64,000 nt of DNA. Source: Branchiostoma belcheri. Lineage: Eukaryota; Chordata; Leptocardii; Amphioxiformes; Branchiostomatidae. The stretch covers positions 2,093,480 through 2,157,479 of the forward strand of contig NW_017804076.1 of the NCBI RefSeq assembly GCF_001625305.1, in the 5' to 3' direction. Below the pieces are notes generated by a model. The model ran no database searches and was not told where the DNA came from. It saw only the letters and a list, made by a program, of their open reading frames with translations. Numbering within the stretch: the stretch's first letter is position 1; each line of letters starts with the position of its first letter. Made by a program: the position numbers and the translations under genes. Shown one piece after another: positions 11,222-23,800 of the stretch.

Positions 11222-11384
11222 GAATATTGAGATCACGTTGACGTCACGGCCATGATGAGTCGGGCGCTGTTCTACTCCGCACATCCGCAGTCTTCTCTCC
11301 GTACCTCCACGTATTCAGCAGGAATTTCGCACGGTCAAATACTTCAAAGATCCAGCCACCTCACGCGTAGAATTTCCATTACTG
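11222..11384 (+). promoter_or_regulatory. CRE promoter and noncoding exon 1, LRR copy C
   Basis: The palindromic CRE is at 11239-11246 in the same TGAATATTGAG ... CGGCCATGATGAGTCGG setting as copies A and B. The exon ends at ACTG|GTGAGTAT (11384|11385), and the acceptor TTGTTTCCTTTCAG ends at 12024. An ATG here opens a 71-codon frame, but it is not conserved in the other copies, so it is read as 5' UTR. Confidence 0.72.
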
Positions 11385-12357
11385 GTGAGTATATTCTCTC
11401 TATATATGCTCTAAAATACGCTAAATGTTTTGTGGAATCAAATCTAAAACTATGCTTGTATGCCTGACATAGATTTGAAATACAAATGTGATATATGTCT
11501 TAAATCTATGTAAGGTACAGCAATATGTGTTTTTTGTCGAAGTAAATAAAAAACCATACTTCTGTGCAGCACATAGAGTTGGAATACATAAGTTATATTT
11601 TGTAAAATGAAATCTAAATCTATGTTTCTGTGCCTTACATGTAGATTTAGAATGTTTAAGTGATCCCACTTGTAATTGTCGAATGCAAGAAACGCTTTAT
11701 GTCTTGTTTTCAAAAAGCCTTACGATTGTTTCTTCTAGCCTGAAAATTGTCCGCATCCCATTTGAGAAGACACTTCTCTCTTGAAATAATACGAGTTTGC
11801 CTGTTTTGTGTATGATCGCTTCCGAACGTTCTAGAATATGCACATCGTCGTGACCCAGTTACAGACAGACATTACGAAACCTACCAAAGGTTTTTTACGT
11901 CACTTCCTTCTGGAATCTGGTTCATTTTACGTGAATTGTGTACGTTTCAGTTTCTACCTATTGACCCTATATTGAGCACTGAAGGCTAATGAAAATAATT
12001 GTCCCCTATCTTGTTTCCTTTCAGAAACCTCGATGTTCGGGCACACAACTAGATCAGTTGTTAATATACCGTCTGTTGCCTAGAGCTATTGGCCCAGTGC
12101 TAGGGCCTCGATGAACGCCTCCGGTTTCATCTGTACAACATACTATTAGACAATTTTGGATTATTCAGGACTAAGGCACAAAATAGCGGACTAAACACTC
12201 ACCCACTACAGGCCTTTGAGAGTCGGCCAAACAGACTAGAGTCTGTCACGTTTTTCATCAAAAGCATATTAAAATCGTCGCACCCGAACAGCGGGTATTG
12301 ACAGTTTAGAAGACCAGAAAAAATGGCCGACATCGCAGTAGGAAAGTAAACTCTGCA

Positions 12358-13521
12358 ATGATGAATAGATTCCTGCTCACGGCTCTGCTTTTGTTGGTCG
12401 CTGCAAAGTCAGGTCTTTGCATGAGTTACGAGTGCGACATGTTTTCCAAGTACGTTCATTATATCAGCTTACACTGTGAAGGTCTTAATATCACTCACAT
12501 CCCTGTAACGACCCACTCGAATCTGGTTATTGAGTACCATTTGCAAAATAACCTGATACAAGCTATCGAGAAATTTCCGCCGATGGCTAGACTGCAATTC
12601 TTAAATCTTTCTCATAATGTCATCAGTAACTTGTCGTGGGAGTCGATGGGCAGTTTTCCAGACTTACTGCGACTTGATTTGTCGTACAACCGCCTAACTT
12701 ACGTGGACATGTCGGGTAGAAAATCATTGGCAAAATCTTTGATTCTCTTCAAAGTGGGCAACAACAACTTGGAAACTTTTTCAGAGGAAAATCTCGGCAT
12801 TTTCCCGAGCGACTTCGATTCAGCCACCAGCACATATAAGCCATATGTCGAAGGGAACCCTCTGCGCTGTGACTGTAGGTTGTTCTGGCTTCAGAAACTG
12901 ACCCAGGCAAACGAGAAATGCCAGCTCTCCAGTAGAGACCATGTCATGGCCTGTAAAGAATACCATCAGCACCCGTTGTACCTGAGCCTCCTCAAAGGAC
13001 CCCCTGGCTTCAAATGTCACTCCCCAGAAAATATGCGCGGTATGCCGTTATTCAAAGTCGATCTTTCTGAATGTGACGTGCCACACTCTGTGGTCACTAC
13101 GGCAAAGATACTTCCAAAGCCTGTCTTTGTGACAAATCCCCCCGCACCACCAACCACTGAGGCGACTGACTACACCACCACCACCAGTACACCAGTGATA
13201 CTCTCGAACAATACCCCGAGTACCCCTGTTGTACATATTTCCGTCCTCGATACTGACATTGACAAGGCATGGTACAACGTCAGCCTACCAACCCTTCTTA
13301 AAGTCGTAGGTTCGGTTGCAGCCGGTGTGGTGTTTATACCTCTGGCTGTCGTGTTGAAGAGAAAATGTCGCGTCAGGAGATCCAGAGAGGCTTCTCCTTT
13401 CTCGACTCCTCCTGTTCTCATCCCGCTGCCTCACATCCCAAACTCCTTGTATGGCGGCAACAACAGAGGCGGTGAAACCGATGCGGACGAGGACTACGCG
13501 ACCATAGACAGTGACTCCTGA
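12358..13521 (+). CDS. LRR type I transmembrane receptor, copy C
   Basis: The protein has 387 residues. Two adjacent ATGs (12358 and 12361) are possible; the second aligns with the starts of A and B. It has a signal peptide (to about 21), an LRRNT-like Cys pair, four LRRs (about 58-149), an LRRCT (about 167-240, NPLRCDCRLFWL), a long Thr/Pro stalk (241-308), a TM segment at about 310-333, KRKCRVRR, a Pro-rich PPVLIPLP, and a C-terminal EDYATIDSDS. The ectodomain differs from copy A at only about ten of 240 positions, whereas copy B, which lies between them, differs far more. The 5' UTR starts at 12025. This is the last copy: no further CRE promoter block follows. Expected role is a surface receptor, possibly immune. 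The YATI is ITIM/YxxI-like with an acidic -2 residue, so inhibitory signalling is not established. Confidence 0.9.
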   Translation: MMNRFLLTALLLLVAAKSGLCMSYECDMFSKYVHYISLHCEGLNITHIPVTTHSNLVIEYHLQNNLIQAIEKFPPMARLQFLNLSHNVISNLSWESMGSFPDLLRLDLSYNRLTYVDMSGRKSLAKSLILFKVGNNNLETFSEENLGIFPSDFDSATSTYKPYVEGNPLRCDCRLFWLQKLTQANEKCQLSSRDHVMACKEYHQHPLYLSLLKGPPGFKCHSPENMRGMPLFKVDLSECDVPHSVVTTAKILPKPVFVTNPPAPPTTEATDYTTTTSTPVILSNNTPSTPVVHISVLDTDIDKAWYNVSLPTLLKVVGSVAAGVVFIPLAVVLKRKCRVRRSREASPFSTPPVLIPLPHIPNSLYGGNNRGGETDADEDYATIDSDS

Positions 13522-13712
13522 ACGTAGCAGCTGGTCAGTGTGCGAATGTTTTTGATGCGTGGTGGAGAATGAGAGCTAAAACCTATTTTCATGCTTTTGT
13601 CCTTTTGGTGGGTAGAGCCTGGGCTAAAGATTTAGAACGGTTTGAAATTACAAACATTTCAGAAATCTCAGATAATGCTGGGTCAGACTAATCAACCTGC
13701 TTATAGTGGGGT

Positions 13713-13890
13713 TGTGTGGCGTAAATGTTAGCGTGTTTGGCTCAGGACAAAGAGGCGGCGGGTTCGAATCCTACCACGTCACCAATCATGTGTCCTTGGG
13801 ATAGGCACTTTACACGACTTTTCTCACTCAGGTGGAAATGGTTTTGGTTAGGGACGTCCCTCAGATAGGACGTTAAATGGAGGTCCCATT
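13713..13890 (+). mobile_element. tRNA-derived SINE
   Basis: A tRNA-like head reads TGGCGTAAATGTTAGCG (A-box region) with a B box GGTTCGAATCC at 13761-13771. It is followed by a tRNA-unrelated body starting TGTGTCCTTGGGATAGGCAC, of the kind seen in many invertebrate SINEs. It lacks a proper tRNA cloverleaf, so it is not a tRNA gene. Boundaries are approximate. Confidence 0.75.
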
Positions 13891-14370
13891 TCTTTATTGT
13901 AGGACATTTCAAGCTCGGCGTAATAGAAGAGAATCATAATTACAAGCACGTGGGAGGACACGCTATCAGAGTAGCCATCAGTAGGTCATAACCTCCCTCC
14001 GCATGTTTTAATAAACATGTGACACAAAAAGTGCGGCGTTGTCAATGAAGTGCGCGTGCGCGGTAAGGATACGAGATGACTGCCTTTCGCCAGCGATCGA
14101 TGCAGCATGAAAATGTAACCAGAAAATTTTTGTTCCATATCATGGATGTGTATCTATCACTTGGATTTCCGATGTTCTAATAGTAGTAGTCTATCTGTAT
14201 TTCATTCAATGTTGTATGATGCTATGCATTGATGCCGTCTAAGGTGTGTTAAGGTAGTGCTTGCTTGTATGGTGACTGAATCGTAGTGTCAACATAATGA
14301 ATGAAAATGTGTAATCCTTGTTACAAATATTGATCTGAGTTATTCCGCTTCTTTCCCGATAAATAGACCC

Positions 14371-14397
14371 TATCTGTATCTGTATCTGTATCTGTAT
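14371..14397. repeat. (TATCTG)n microsatellite
   Basis: Four and a half hexamer units in a row. Confidence 0.9.
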
Positions 14398-15223
14398 AGC
14401 CGGTACTTGACACGAACCTTAAAAAATATTTAGCAGGCACTTGCATAACGGTGACATGACAGACTAATAAAGACGTTGCACACAGACGGCACGTGCTACC
14501 GACGACCGCGAGACGAATAAAGATGTCTTTCTCTTCCCTCGAGCATCGAAAAATTCATGACATACTTGGTTGCAAAAGCTGTGTCTTTTCATTCGGCTGC
14601 GCCCCCGGCCCCTCCCAGCAAAACGCTGAAATCATTATGATACACCGAGGGAGAAAAGATATCGCTTGGGGCCGACGCTGTGACAATTGCTGCAGGAGAC
14701 ATGCCTTACTGTTCATTATGAACATAAGAAAAATATAGTTGCAATTTAAGAAAGAAAGATAAAATTAAATTCTGCGTTTGTTTCTTCATTGGAAACGTTA
14801 TGAGAAACGATATTTCTGACAAATGTAGAATATGCATATGTATCTCATTTCGTCACAAAATCAGAGTATTGTTCCTTTGCAACTCCATATACCAGGACAG
14901 AAACGGACAGATTTAACGTCCCAACATCTGCTTGGGGATTAGAAATAGAACATAGTGTAGACAACAGAAGAATGTCGTTCTTGGGTACATCAGCACAAGG
15001 CAATGCTATTATAATATACCACAAGATAGTGGTTATGAGGAAGCCTTGTCCCTGGTAGTTGTGCGCGTCGGGGTTCCCGGAGTTCGCGAAATTCCAACCG
15101 CGGTACCGAGTAAATAGGTAAGTCAGTCGGCTCCTGGTCTAGAGCCCGAAGAATAACCCAAGATAGGACTGGATACCAGGCTGAAGTTTCAAGTTACGTC
15201 TTACAAGTTGCAAGGTGAAGTGC

Positions 15224-15418
15224 ATGGACCAAGAGCGACCTCTAGCAGTTCAATGGAGGACTGCACCAAAGAATGTTAACCAAGCCGCTCTTATTGCTGC
15301 AGTGATTTTTTCGCCGCTATGGGGCGTTTTTGCTCCAGACGATTTCAACACCAAGTGTTGCCACGCCTTTCCCGAAATTGGCAATCGATTGGCAATGAAA
15401 ATGGCGGATTTCAGATAG
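15224..15418 (+). CDS. Unrecognised small ORF
   Basis: A 64-codon ORF from ATG (G at +4), in DNA of higher GC and CpG content than its surroundings (about 15060-15420). The middle is hydrophobic (AALIAAVIFSPLWGVF), followed by a Cys pair and a charged end. I do not recognise a family. No splice sites were convincingly placed. It may be a small gene, a UTR exon or chance; coding status is doubtful. Confidence 0.2.
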   Translation: MDQERPLAVQWRTAPKNVNQAALIAAVIFSPLWGVFAPDDFNTKCCHAFPEIGNRLAMKMADFR

Positions 15419-16783
15419 AGGAAAAATTCACCAAGGAAATGTATCAGAAATATAAAAGCAATATATATTTCTTTCTATCTGGAAGAGTAAGATACTGTAA
15501 ATGGAGAAACTTTCACAGTGATTCTATTCGCCTGGTTTTCATGGTTACCTATTTAGCTGCCAAATAATAGCACCATGCATATGGGTCTTCTTATTTTTCC
15601 TTACTGCAGAACTGTCTCAATTGCAAACTTCAAATGCTTTTGCAAAGGTATATTCATTCTTGATGAATTATTCCCTCAACCTTAATGTAAAGACAAGAGA
15701 TTTCAGACTTCTGGGAACTATTTTCATGAATTTATTGGGACTGTGTGGCAAAGAGGATTGTACTCCGCTACATGTATTACACCATGGTTTATGTGTGATG
15801 AAATATACATACAAACTTCCCCTAGACTAGCCTCACCCAAAACAATACTTCCGCCTCAGTAAACAGAAGTAATCACAAATACAAGAAGCTCAATTTCAAT
15901 TGAATTTATTTCAGCTGAAACAATATAATGAGCCTACTGTCTATTTTGTGTATGTCTACTTCTGGACATTTAAGAAAAACGTTACCATGAGAGAGAAGGT
16001 GCTATGTCACTAACACTCAGAAAAAAAATTGGTAAAACATTACACACACACAAAAAGGTAAGCGAAATCTTAAAAACAATCTTTATGTACAGCTTGAAAA
16101 TACGATTATCACGTGGTCTCTGGTTTGCCAAAGGAGATATACATGTACCTACAGAATTATTGGTACTACATGTACATGTATATGTACAAATAATCAATGG
16201 ACTATGATACATGTATGTGTTAGCTTACAATCTCTAACCAACAGTTACTAAGCAATGTTAAATGTCTTGAGTCCCAGCAAAACGTCTGTAGTGTAGGAGT
16301 GATATAGCAAGCAGTGATCAGTAACCAAGCTTTCCAAGAACAGCCAAAGGCTAAAGAAGTGAGAAAAAATGTAATGTATAATGAAGAGAGGAGGTGACGT
16401 GGAGTGGTCAACTCCAGGGAGGCACACCCCTGGATAGGAAAAGTATTTAGGAGGAAAGGACCCAACATCATTCCAGCCAGACCACAGAACACAGCAACAT
16501 TGTACAGAGTTCAGAAAATTCTACAGTGCTGCTAGCTTCAGAAAATCATGGTAAGATGCTATAAGAACCAATAATCAATGGACAATGAGCATGATAATCA
16601 TGCCAGTAATATTACCCTCAAACCAAAGAACACTTAGAGTTACACAAAAGCTTCCCAGGCCAAATTTTACATGTAACGTAACATGTTTGGGCCAGTGATA
16701 TCCCTTCAAATGTTACCCTGTAGTGCATCTCTATCCTGCTAGGTGTCCTTGTTACTACAAATATGCACCTGACAGATGTGCAG

Positions 16784-17816
16784 TCATCGCCTATCCCTTC
16801 TGCTGTCATGGCCATGTGACCGATGCTTGTCATTTGACCTATCCTTGTGGTTGTCATGACTATCATATAATCTGTCCTTGTCACTGGACCCCCAGTTGTC
16901 ATTCCTCTCCCTTCTGTGATAGTCACCTCTGTTACTACTGTCTTGTCTTTCCTTGCTGTCCCTTCCACCCCTGCTGTCTCTGTCCTTACTGTGCTGTCCA
17001 TCCCTACTTCCCTTTTCACGCCTGTCATATTTATCTCTGTCTTCCCTCTCATGCCTTCCCTTACTGTCTTTTCTGTCATCCCTATCCCTGCTGTCTCTGT
17101 GCTGTTCATCTCTAATGCCGTGCCCTCCCTTGCTGTTCTGTCGGTGGTCAACCCCATCCCTTTCATACTTGTCACGCCTGTCTTTGGTTTCCCTCTCATA
17201 CCTTCCCTTACCGTCTTTTCTATCCTCCCTATCCCTCCTGCCATAGCTGTGTTTGTCATCTCCATCCCTGTCATACACATCGCTGCCCTGTCTGCCATAG
17301 TAAGCTCTGTCTGCATTGTGTTTATCCCCATGGTCATTTCTGTCTTCATTACCTTTCTCATACGAGTCCCACTTTCTGCTACTATCTGGGTTGCCTTTAC
17401 TCTCGCTGTATCTACTCCTTGCATAGCTGTCATCATCATGTTTCTCAATTTTTACTGGCCTTCCGGCCAAACCCTCCCTTTCAAGATTGTCTACCCTCCT
17501 CTTTTTGACCTGGGAGTCATCCCGTGACTTCTTCCGCTTATGCCTATGTTTCTTTGCACTATCCTCCTCCGAGTCACTATCTGAACTGCTCCCACTACTA
17601 CTACTGTCACTGCTCGAGCTATCTTCCTTTCTCTTCTTGTGCTTCCTCTTTGTCTTCTTGTGTTTCTTTCTCTTTTGTTCCTCCTCGCTGTCTGACTCAG
17701 AGCTGGTGTCTGAAGATGAGGAGTCCTTACGTCTCTTGTGTTTTTTCTTGTCCTTTTTCTTCTGCTTCTTCCCCGCTTTCTGGCGTTTCTCTTTTTTCTC
17801 AAGCTTGTCTAGTTTC
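16784..17816 (-). CDS. CIR1: CIR1 exon 10 (last coding exon, RS/RD-rich tail)
   Basis: The acceptor TTAACAG precedes 17816 and the stop TGA is at 16784-16786. It encodes 343 residues: a Lys-rich start ([12 protein letters not shown]), two polyserine-acid blocks separated by Lys/Arg, a [12 protein letters not shown] segment, then a long Arg/Asp/Ser tail. The first base completes a Lys codon with exon 9. Its low complexity creates long antisense ORFs that are not genes. Confidence 0.93.
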
Positions 17817-20800
17817 CTGTTAACGAAACCCAAACGTGAACTGCTGACTCTTGAGCTATTTACTAGCAAGTCTTTGATACTTCTTCTATTTCATCTCTTT
17901 TGATAGGACATGGACAAAACAGTAACTGTAACAGCGTTCAGCACAACATTCGAAACATGTATGGTTGCAAACATTTTTGCCTTGGACTTCATGATATTCT
18001 AAGAGAAGTGTGCCGACTGTGCAAAGAGGTTATACATGTACTACATCTTTCCAGGGAAAAGCTATACCAGCTATATATAGCAAATCCTGACAGTACAGTA
18101 ACAGTTACACAAATGTCAAGCTGCTACTTGTTTCCTTGTGCAGAAGGTTACTTCATACTCTTCAGATAAAAGTCAAGCTTACAGTCTTGTATTACTAATC
18201 ATGACATGACATTTGAAACTGTGATTGATAAAGGTCTTGATGTTGCAGAAGAGCCATAGTAACAATGTGGAAATGTACCAAATACAGAAACAGAGGTCTG
18301 GCTACTTACAATGTACATGGAAACAATACTGACAGAATCAGTGTAAGATATACTACTGTATATGTATGACTGGTTAACGTATTGATATTGCATATTTGTA
18401 AAGCAGTGATGTTTGTTTGTTTGATTCTTTTTGAGTGAGTGAGTGAGTGAGTGAGTGAGTGAGTGAGTTGGTAGGTTTTTTGAAAACAAAAATAAAATTT
18501 AAAAAACATCAAGATTGCTAGCCATATATACAAGATGGACTTACTTGAGTAGCTTCTTCTTCTGCTTGGTGGTGAGAGACTTGAGAAACTCCACCTCAGG
18601 ATCCTCCTCCTCATCACTGACTACCATTTGCTGAAGGGAAGGATGGAAGTAAGATGTTACATTACAACGCCCGTAGCCAGGATTTTGAATGGGGGGGTTC
18701 TTCCCACTGCTTGAGTGGACCTCGAGTGCCGTAGGCGCGAGGCGAGCGCCGAAGGCGCGAGGTTCCTAGGGGGGTCCGGGGGCATGCTCCCCCTGAAAAT
18801 TTTGAAAAATGAACCTTCTAAAATGGCATTTCGTGCATTTTTGAGAGGATTTTCAAGAGAAAATCAGAGATAAATTTTTATTCAATGACAAAGAGAGCAG
18901 TTTTTCTACGATTCCAGTCCATCTTTTCAAGAAAAATCTTAGACCTTAACATAAAATGTGGACCAAAAAGTGGACCTTTACAGAAAATGTGGACCAAAAA
19001 GTGGACCTTTACATAAAACCCCCCCTGGCTACGGGCATGCAACACAACAACCTTAATCGTTATTTTGTTTTGTTTATTTGACAGATCTCCATTATTGTAC
19101 ACAATTTATTGTGTGTTTCTTTTTTTGAAGAACCTTGTGACCCTTCATTAATCTTAGAGAAAAAAATGAAAAGTTGACTCTGGAATAAAGCCATAACAGA
19201 ATGAAAACATAACCTTACAAAATTTCTCTCTCTCTTTTGGGGAGAATACCAGACCCCCGACTGTAGTCATGTTATGGGACTTGATGCACAACTTGAGCTG
19301 CAGAAAGTTATCATTCTGAACTTGACCCCTACACTGAAAAAATTCTGGCTGTACATCCTAGCACTTCTCTGGCATTTTCTCATTACAGAGAATAAAGGTG
19401 CACTATGACCTAAAGGTCACACAGTGCAGAATTGGAGATTGAAAGTCTAACCTGATTGGCAGCCTTGGGGTCGTTCTTCCTGCCCCAGACAGAGTCCTTC
19501 AGCATCAGACCCTCGCTGCGCATCCCAACTAACAGGTCAGAGGTCGACACGGTCGCTAAGAACAAAAGAACAAGATCAGACCAGTACATAGGATATTTTG
19601 TCTTGACATTGATATCAATAACTTTAGTCCATATACATGGAATCTTTAAATAGGGAATGTAGTTCTCTAGTAGCATGCATAGTCCAGTAGTTGGCGTCCC
19701 TGTCTCTTGAGGATGGGAGTTCGAATTCCGGCTGTTGTCGCTCATCCGACAGGCACACTACTGGAAAGGGTCGCAGTCCACTGTTCATTGTGCTTGTTGG
19801 AAAGAGCTAGGGGAATTTCCCCAGTACAATGAACCTGTATTAGTAAATACCATAATATAGTTGGTCTTCTCTGTCACAACCAGTGGGAGATTAGCTCTTT
19901 AGTGACCTAAAACTGGATTGAGATTGCTTCCCTTCTCTGCCCTTTCTCTAACATGATGCATCTACATATTTCACTAGTTTTAGTCCCTTTCCTAGAATAT
20001 GTACAAATTTAAGCCACATCTGCTATTTTTGATTCACACAAGGCTGCAGATGCACAGGATTAAGTTAATGAGAACTTACGTTGGTCTGGGTCGTCTGACT
20101 TGGAGTGTGCCAGTCCAGACATGTTGAACAACGGGCACTAGAAGGGAAACACGGTAGTTAGCGTACTTCTTAGTACTATTGCATACAACGTTACATTAGC
20201 CTGAGTGTCAGCCTTTTTAGCTGGCCGGTAGCGGATCTTAGGGAGCGGACAAAAGCTAAAAAGGCTGACACTCAGGCTAGCGTTACATGTACAGACATTT
20301 GAAACCCTTCCATTCCTTTTGGTATTATACAGACATAATTGCTGAAACTGTATGTTGTCTGACATCTATTAACACATTTGCAGCTATGTTTTTTGTTAGT
20401 GATGTGGATTGTTTATCTTTCCAACGTGTATCTTCTGTACATTTGCTGGGATGGGTTTCTACCACTAGAGCAAAAACACTGACTGGTGCTGAATATCAAA
20501 CCTTGCTTTTTTTAATGTACTTTTTTCAACAGCTGCAAAGATAGCCTACAGTAACATGAAGATATAGCTGTGCTAGCTGTTATAGTTGTTCAAACCATCG
20601 CTCATACATATATTAGGTGCAGTACTGCTTTGAAAGCATGCAACAATTTGGCCAGAAGGATATTCTTTGTTGGACATATGAGACACTGCAGACAAGTGTA
20701 TACATTATGTTATATCCAAAAGCTGGTGTGTTATGCCGAAGGGTGGTTATACCAGCTATACAGATATATCAGCAACTTTGAGATATGAATGTTGCCAGCC

Positions 20801-23800
20801 CTTTTTTTCTTCCAGTGCAGCGCTCAAATTAGTACTCCTTAAATTCACCAATTTGTTCAAATGAAATTAGAAGGTTACGTGCACGTAATTTTGGACTGCA
20901 TTTGCATCAGTGCAAGTAGCTTTACAGACTATTGCAACCACTGGAAATATCCAATCTGTGATAACATTCTACTTGGAAAAAAAATTGTGCAAGTATTTTT
21001 TCAGATGCACCTTAAAATAATGCAATTCGAGCCCTGCAGTGTATTACAAAAACTAATGTATGAATTGGGAGAGACAGCATTTTGTGGGAATCGTTACTCA
21101 AGTCAATTGCATACAAGTGTAAGTCATATATTTTGTTTATGTTAAAGTCTATAGACATTTTAACAATGGTTAAACGTTCATCTAAAGGACGAAGAAAAAG
21201 AGTGAGTAAGATGTGATATTGATATCATACCTCCCTGTCTGTGTTGACATGCCCCCATTTGTGACACTTGATGCACCGTACATTCCTCACCTGTATAGAA
21301 AATGGAGATCAAGGTGATTAGAGATGGCAGACTTCGCCCCCTTGACACACACACCAAAAACACTGACATAGAAATATACTTATAATAATAATAATAATAG
21401 AATAATATACACTTTGTTGTTTTAGTGAAGTTTCATGATGCTTTATAAAAGTACACTCAAAACCTCAAGATTGTTTACTATATTGCACTATATCCTGAAA
21501 GTTGGTGACTGTGTTTCCAAATCATTGTCCTAAGGAAAATAACTAATGACAGATCAATCATTACCTTCGTCCCAACATTATTTTGAACTACAGATTACAA
21601 TTATCTAGATGTTCAAAAGTGCAAACAAGGAAGTAACACAACTCTAACTTTTCTTAGTACTCAAAATCTTGAAACTTGTCAGAAGGCACCACCATCCAGA
21701 GAACTGAATCTCAGCAGCCTGATAGCGTGCTACCTTCGGTCTTAAATCTCTCTTTTTTTACTGCCCACAAAACACCTTATTATTGTCTAACACGACCGCT
21801 GCTTAATACCTCCTAACAGCTTTACAACTTAGTGGAACCCCTGGAGTCATGTAACAGGTGCAGTCAGTCGAATCATTACAATACATTAGATTCCAGATCA
21901 AGAAATTCTCATTCATCTTCTGGGCTCTTTTCATTCCCACAAGAGTGGAAGTCAATAACGTAGGACAGAATCCCCCAAGCAACTTGTAAATTTCAGCCCA
22001 AGAAATGGACATCCTGTTATCCTTTTTCTTTTATCTTGCTAAGGAAAATCATGGGGACTCCTGATAGGAGGTTCAGATAACAGTTTTTATTTGGTGGCTA
22101 TAAACTTCCGAGGTACTCGGCGAGTTTCACTACTCTCCAGAGATATATCAAAGGGATTGTGTAGATGTATCAAGTAAGGAAACTCTTTACATGAACGTCT
22201 GAGAAACCATTTCATTTGCAGATTCATCTGTTGCACGAAGGCTCACGCTGGTTTACGTAGAAGGATTTCTGTATACTGAGTTAGATTTCTGTAGATTCCA
22301 AGCAGAATTTATGAACCTATTACAGACTGACTGGGAAGATACTAGTAACGTGAGAAGGGCAAGGACAGAAACAGCCCAACCCCATTCCACTAGCCTGCAG
22401 GGTGCCATCCGTTTTGTAACAGGGCTCCTTACACTCACTACCCGTACAAAAATGGATGGTTCCCAGTCTACCTTTCAGCTGTTTGGAGATTACAATTGTT
22501 GGGGGTGGGGAGTGGAAAGGGCTTCAGTCCTCAATGCAAAATGGAAACTTCTGGAAAAGTATGCAACTACAGGTAAACCCTGGCTATCAAAAGGATTAAG
22601 TGGTACAAAAATAATTATAAGACAAAACCCTGAAATCTGGTAGAAACATGATATTTGAACTTGCTTCCAACATGTATGATTGTCTTCAATCTAAACATTC
22701 AACCAATACAAGTAACAGTTGCATAACCAATACAAGTAACAGTTGCATTTTTATTGTACAGTATTACGATGATACAAATTTTTATCTATTTCAAAAGTAC
22801 ATTCTACCAATGTATCGTTGTTAGAAGTAGCTAGGTAGAACTATAACATTTTTACATGACAAGTGTTGCTGCAGTCTGTATCACCTTGACTGCAGTTTGT
22901 GTTTGTAAAATATTCTTTATTTTCCTGTTTTAGTGACTATGCACTTTGCATGCACCCTGCAACACCAAGCCCACTGCTGATTTACCCATAGATTGGAAAT
23001 ACAATCATTCTCCACACAATTGCCTCGTGAATTAAACACCTTATCCTGAGACAATATCACAGCCTGACTGTAAAGCTTTGCGCTGGCACAAATAGCTGAA
23101 GGGCTTGTAAGAACAGAACATAACTTTGGTTTTTTATGTTGTCTGGGAACTTTATAACCACAGTAAACTTACTGCAAGATAATCGCAGTGACTGAGTGAG
23201 CATTGCCGAAGGACGTGTTCTACATTTCCAAATTGGTATTTCATTCTTATTATGCCACGGGGTGATCACAAAAGAGTGGCCGTAAAAGAACTTTCAAGAG
23301 CTTTTGATGCATTTTGTACGAGACATCCATATGCGCCATGTGCATCACATCAGTGAGTTAGGCAGAAAAAAAATCACACATCTATTGTGCTTCTGAGATC
23401 TACAAAATGTACAGTGTAGTACATGGTTCCATGGGCCAAGAGTACAGTGTACATATATGTAATACTAATAGGTAACCATATAAGAGAAAGAATTTTATGC
23501 ATAAATTCAACTACTGAGTTTTTTGCAACCTGTCTTGAAAATAAATCTGAACTTGAGTGTTCCTCTGTGTTGGTAGAACAAGAATTATGAAGGATCTTTG
23601 AACTACAATTTCAAGTACAAAGAACTGGAATCACCCAAATTTCCAACTGTATGACACTACCCCTTGTCTGCAAAACACTAAAAATATCAATAAAATGAAC
23701 TCTTCTCTAACTTTCTTGATGTTGGTAGCTTTTCCACTAACAGTTTTAAAAGTTATGTTCCATGCAGTCTCACAGGAACCATAAAGGGTTGTACGTGCTA

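Larger units (their letters stand above)
13891..16783. other. Intergenic DNA between LRR cluster and CIR1 3' end
   Basis: The first 450 bp or so still resemble the spacers after copies A and B (for example GGTGACTGAATCGTAGTG near 14269). The remainder is AT-rich with short ORFs. The part nearest CIR1 is presumably its 3' UTR; the closest minus-strand AATAAA upstream of 16783 is at 15905-15910, which would give a UTR of about 0.9 kb. Confidence 0.5.

Noticed and set aside
11252..11467. 71-codon ORF starting in exon 1 of LRR copy C
   Set aside because: The frame is not conserved in copies A and B and crosses a well-supported splice donor; 5' UTR.
13711..13785. tRNA gene
   Set aside because: Only A and B box-like blocks are present, without a consistent acceptor stem, and a SINE body follows. 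The same applies to 19672, 24810 and 27393.
16723..17527. Long + strand ORFs (130 and 203 codons) opposite the CIR1 tail
   Set aside because: They are antisense shadows of the low-complexity Arg/Asp/Ser exon; CIR1 homology and splice phases fix the coding strand as minus.
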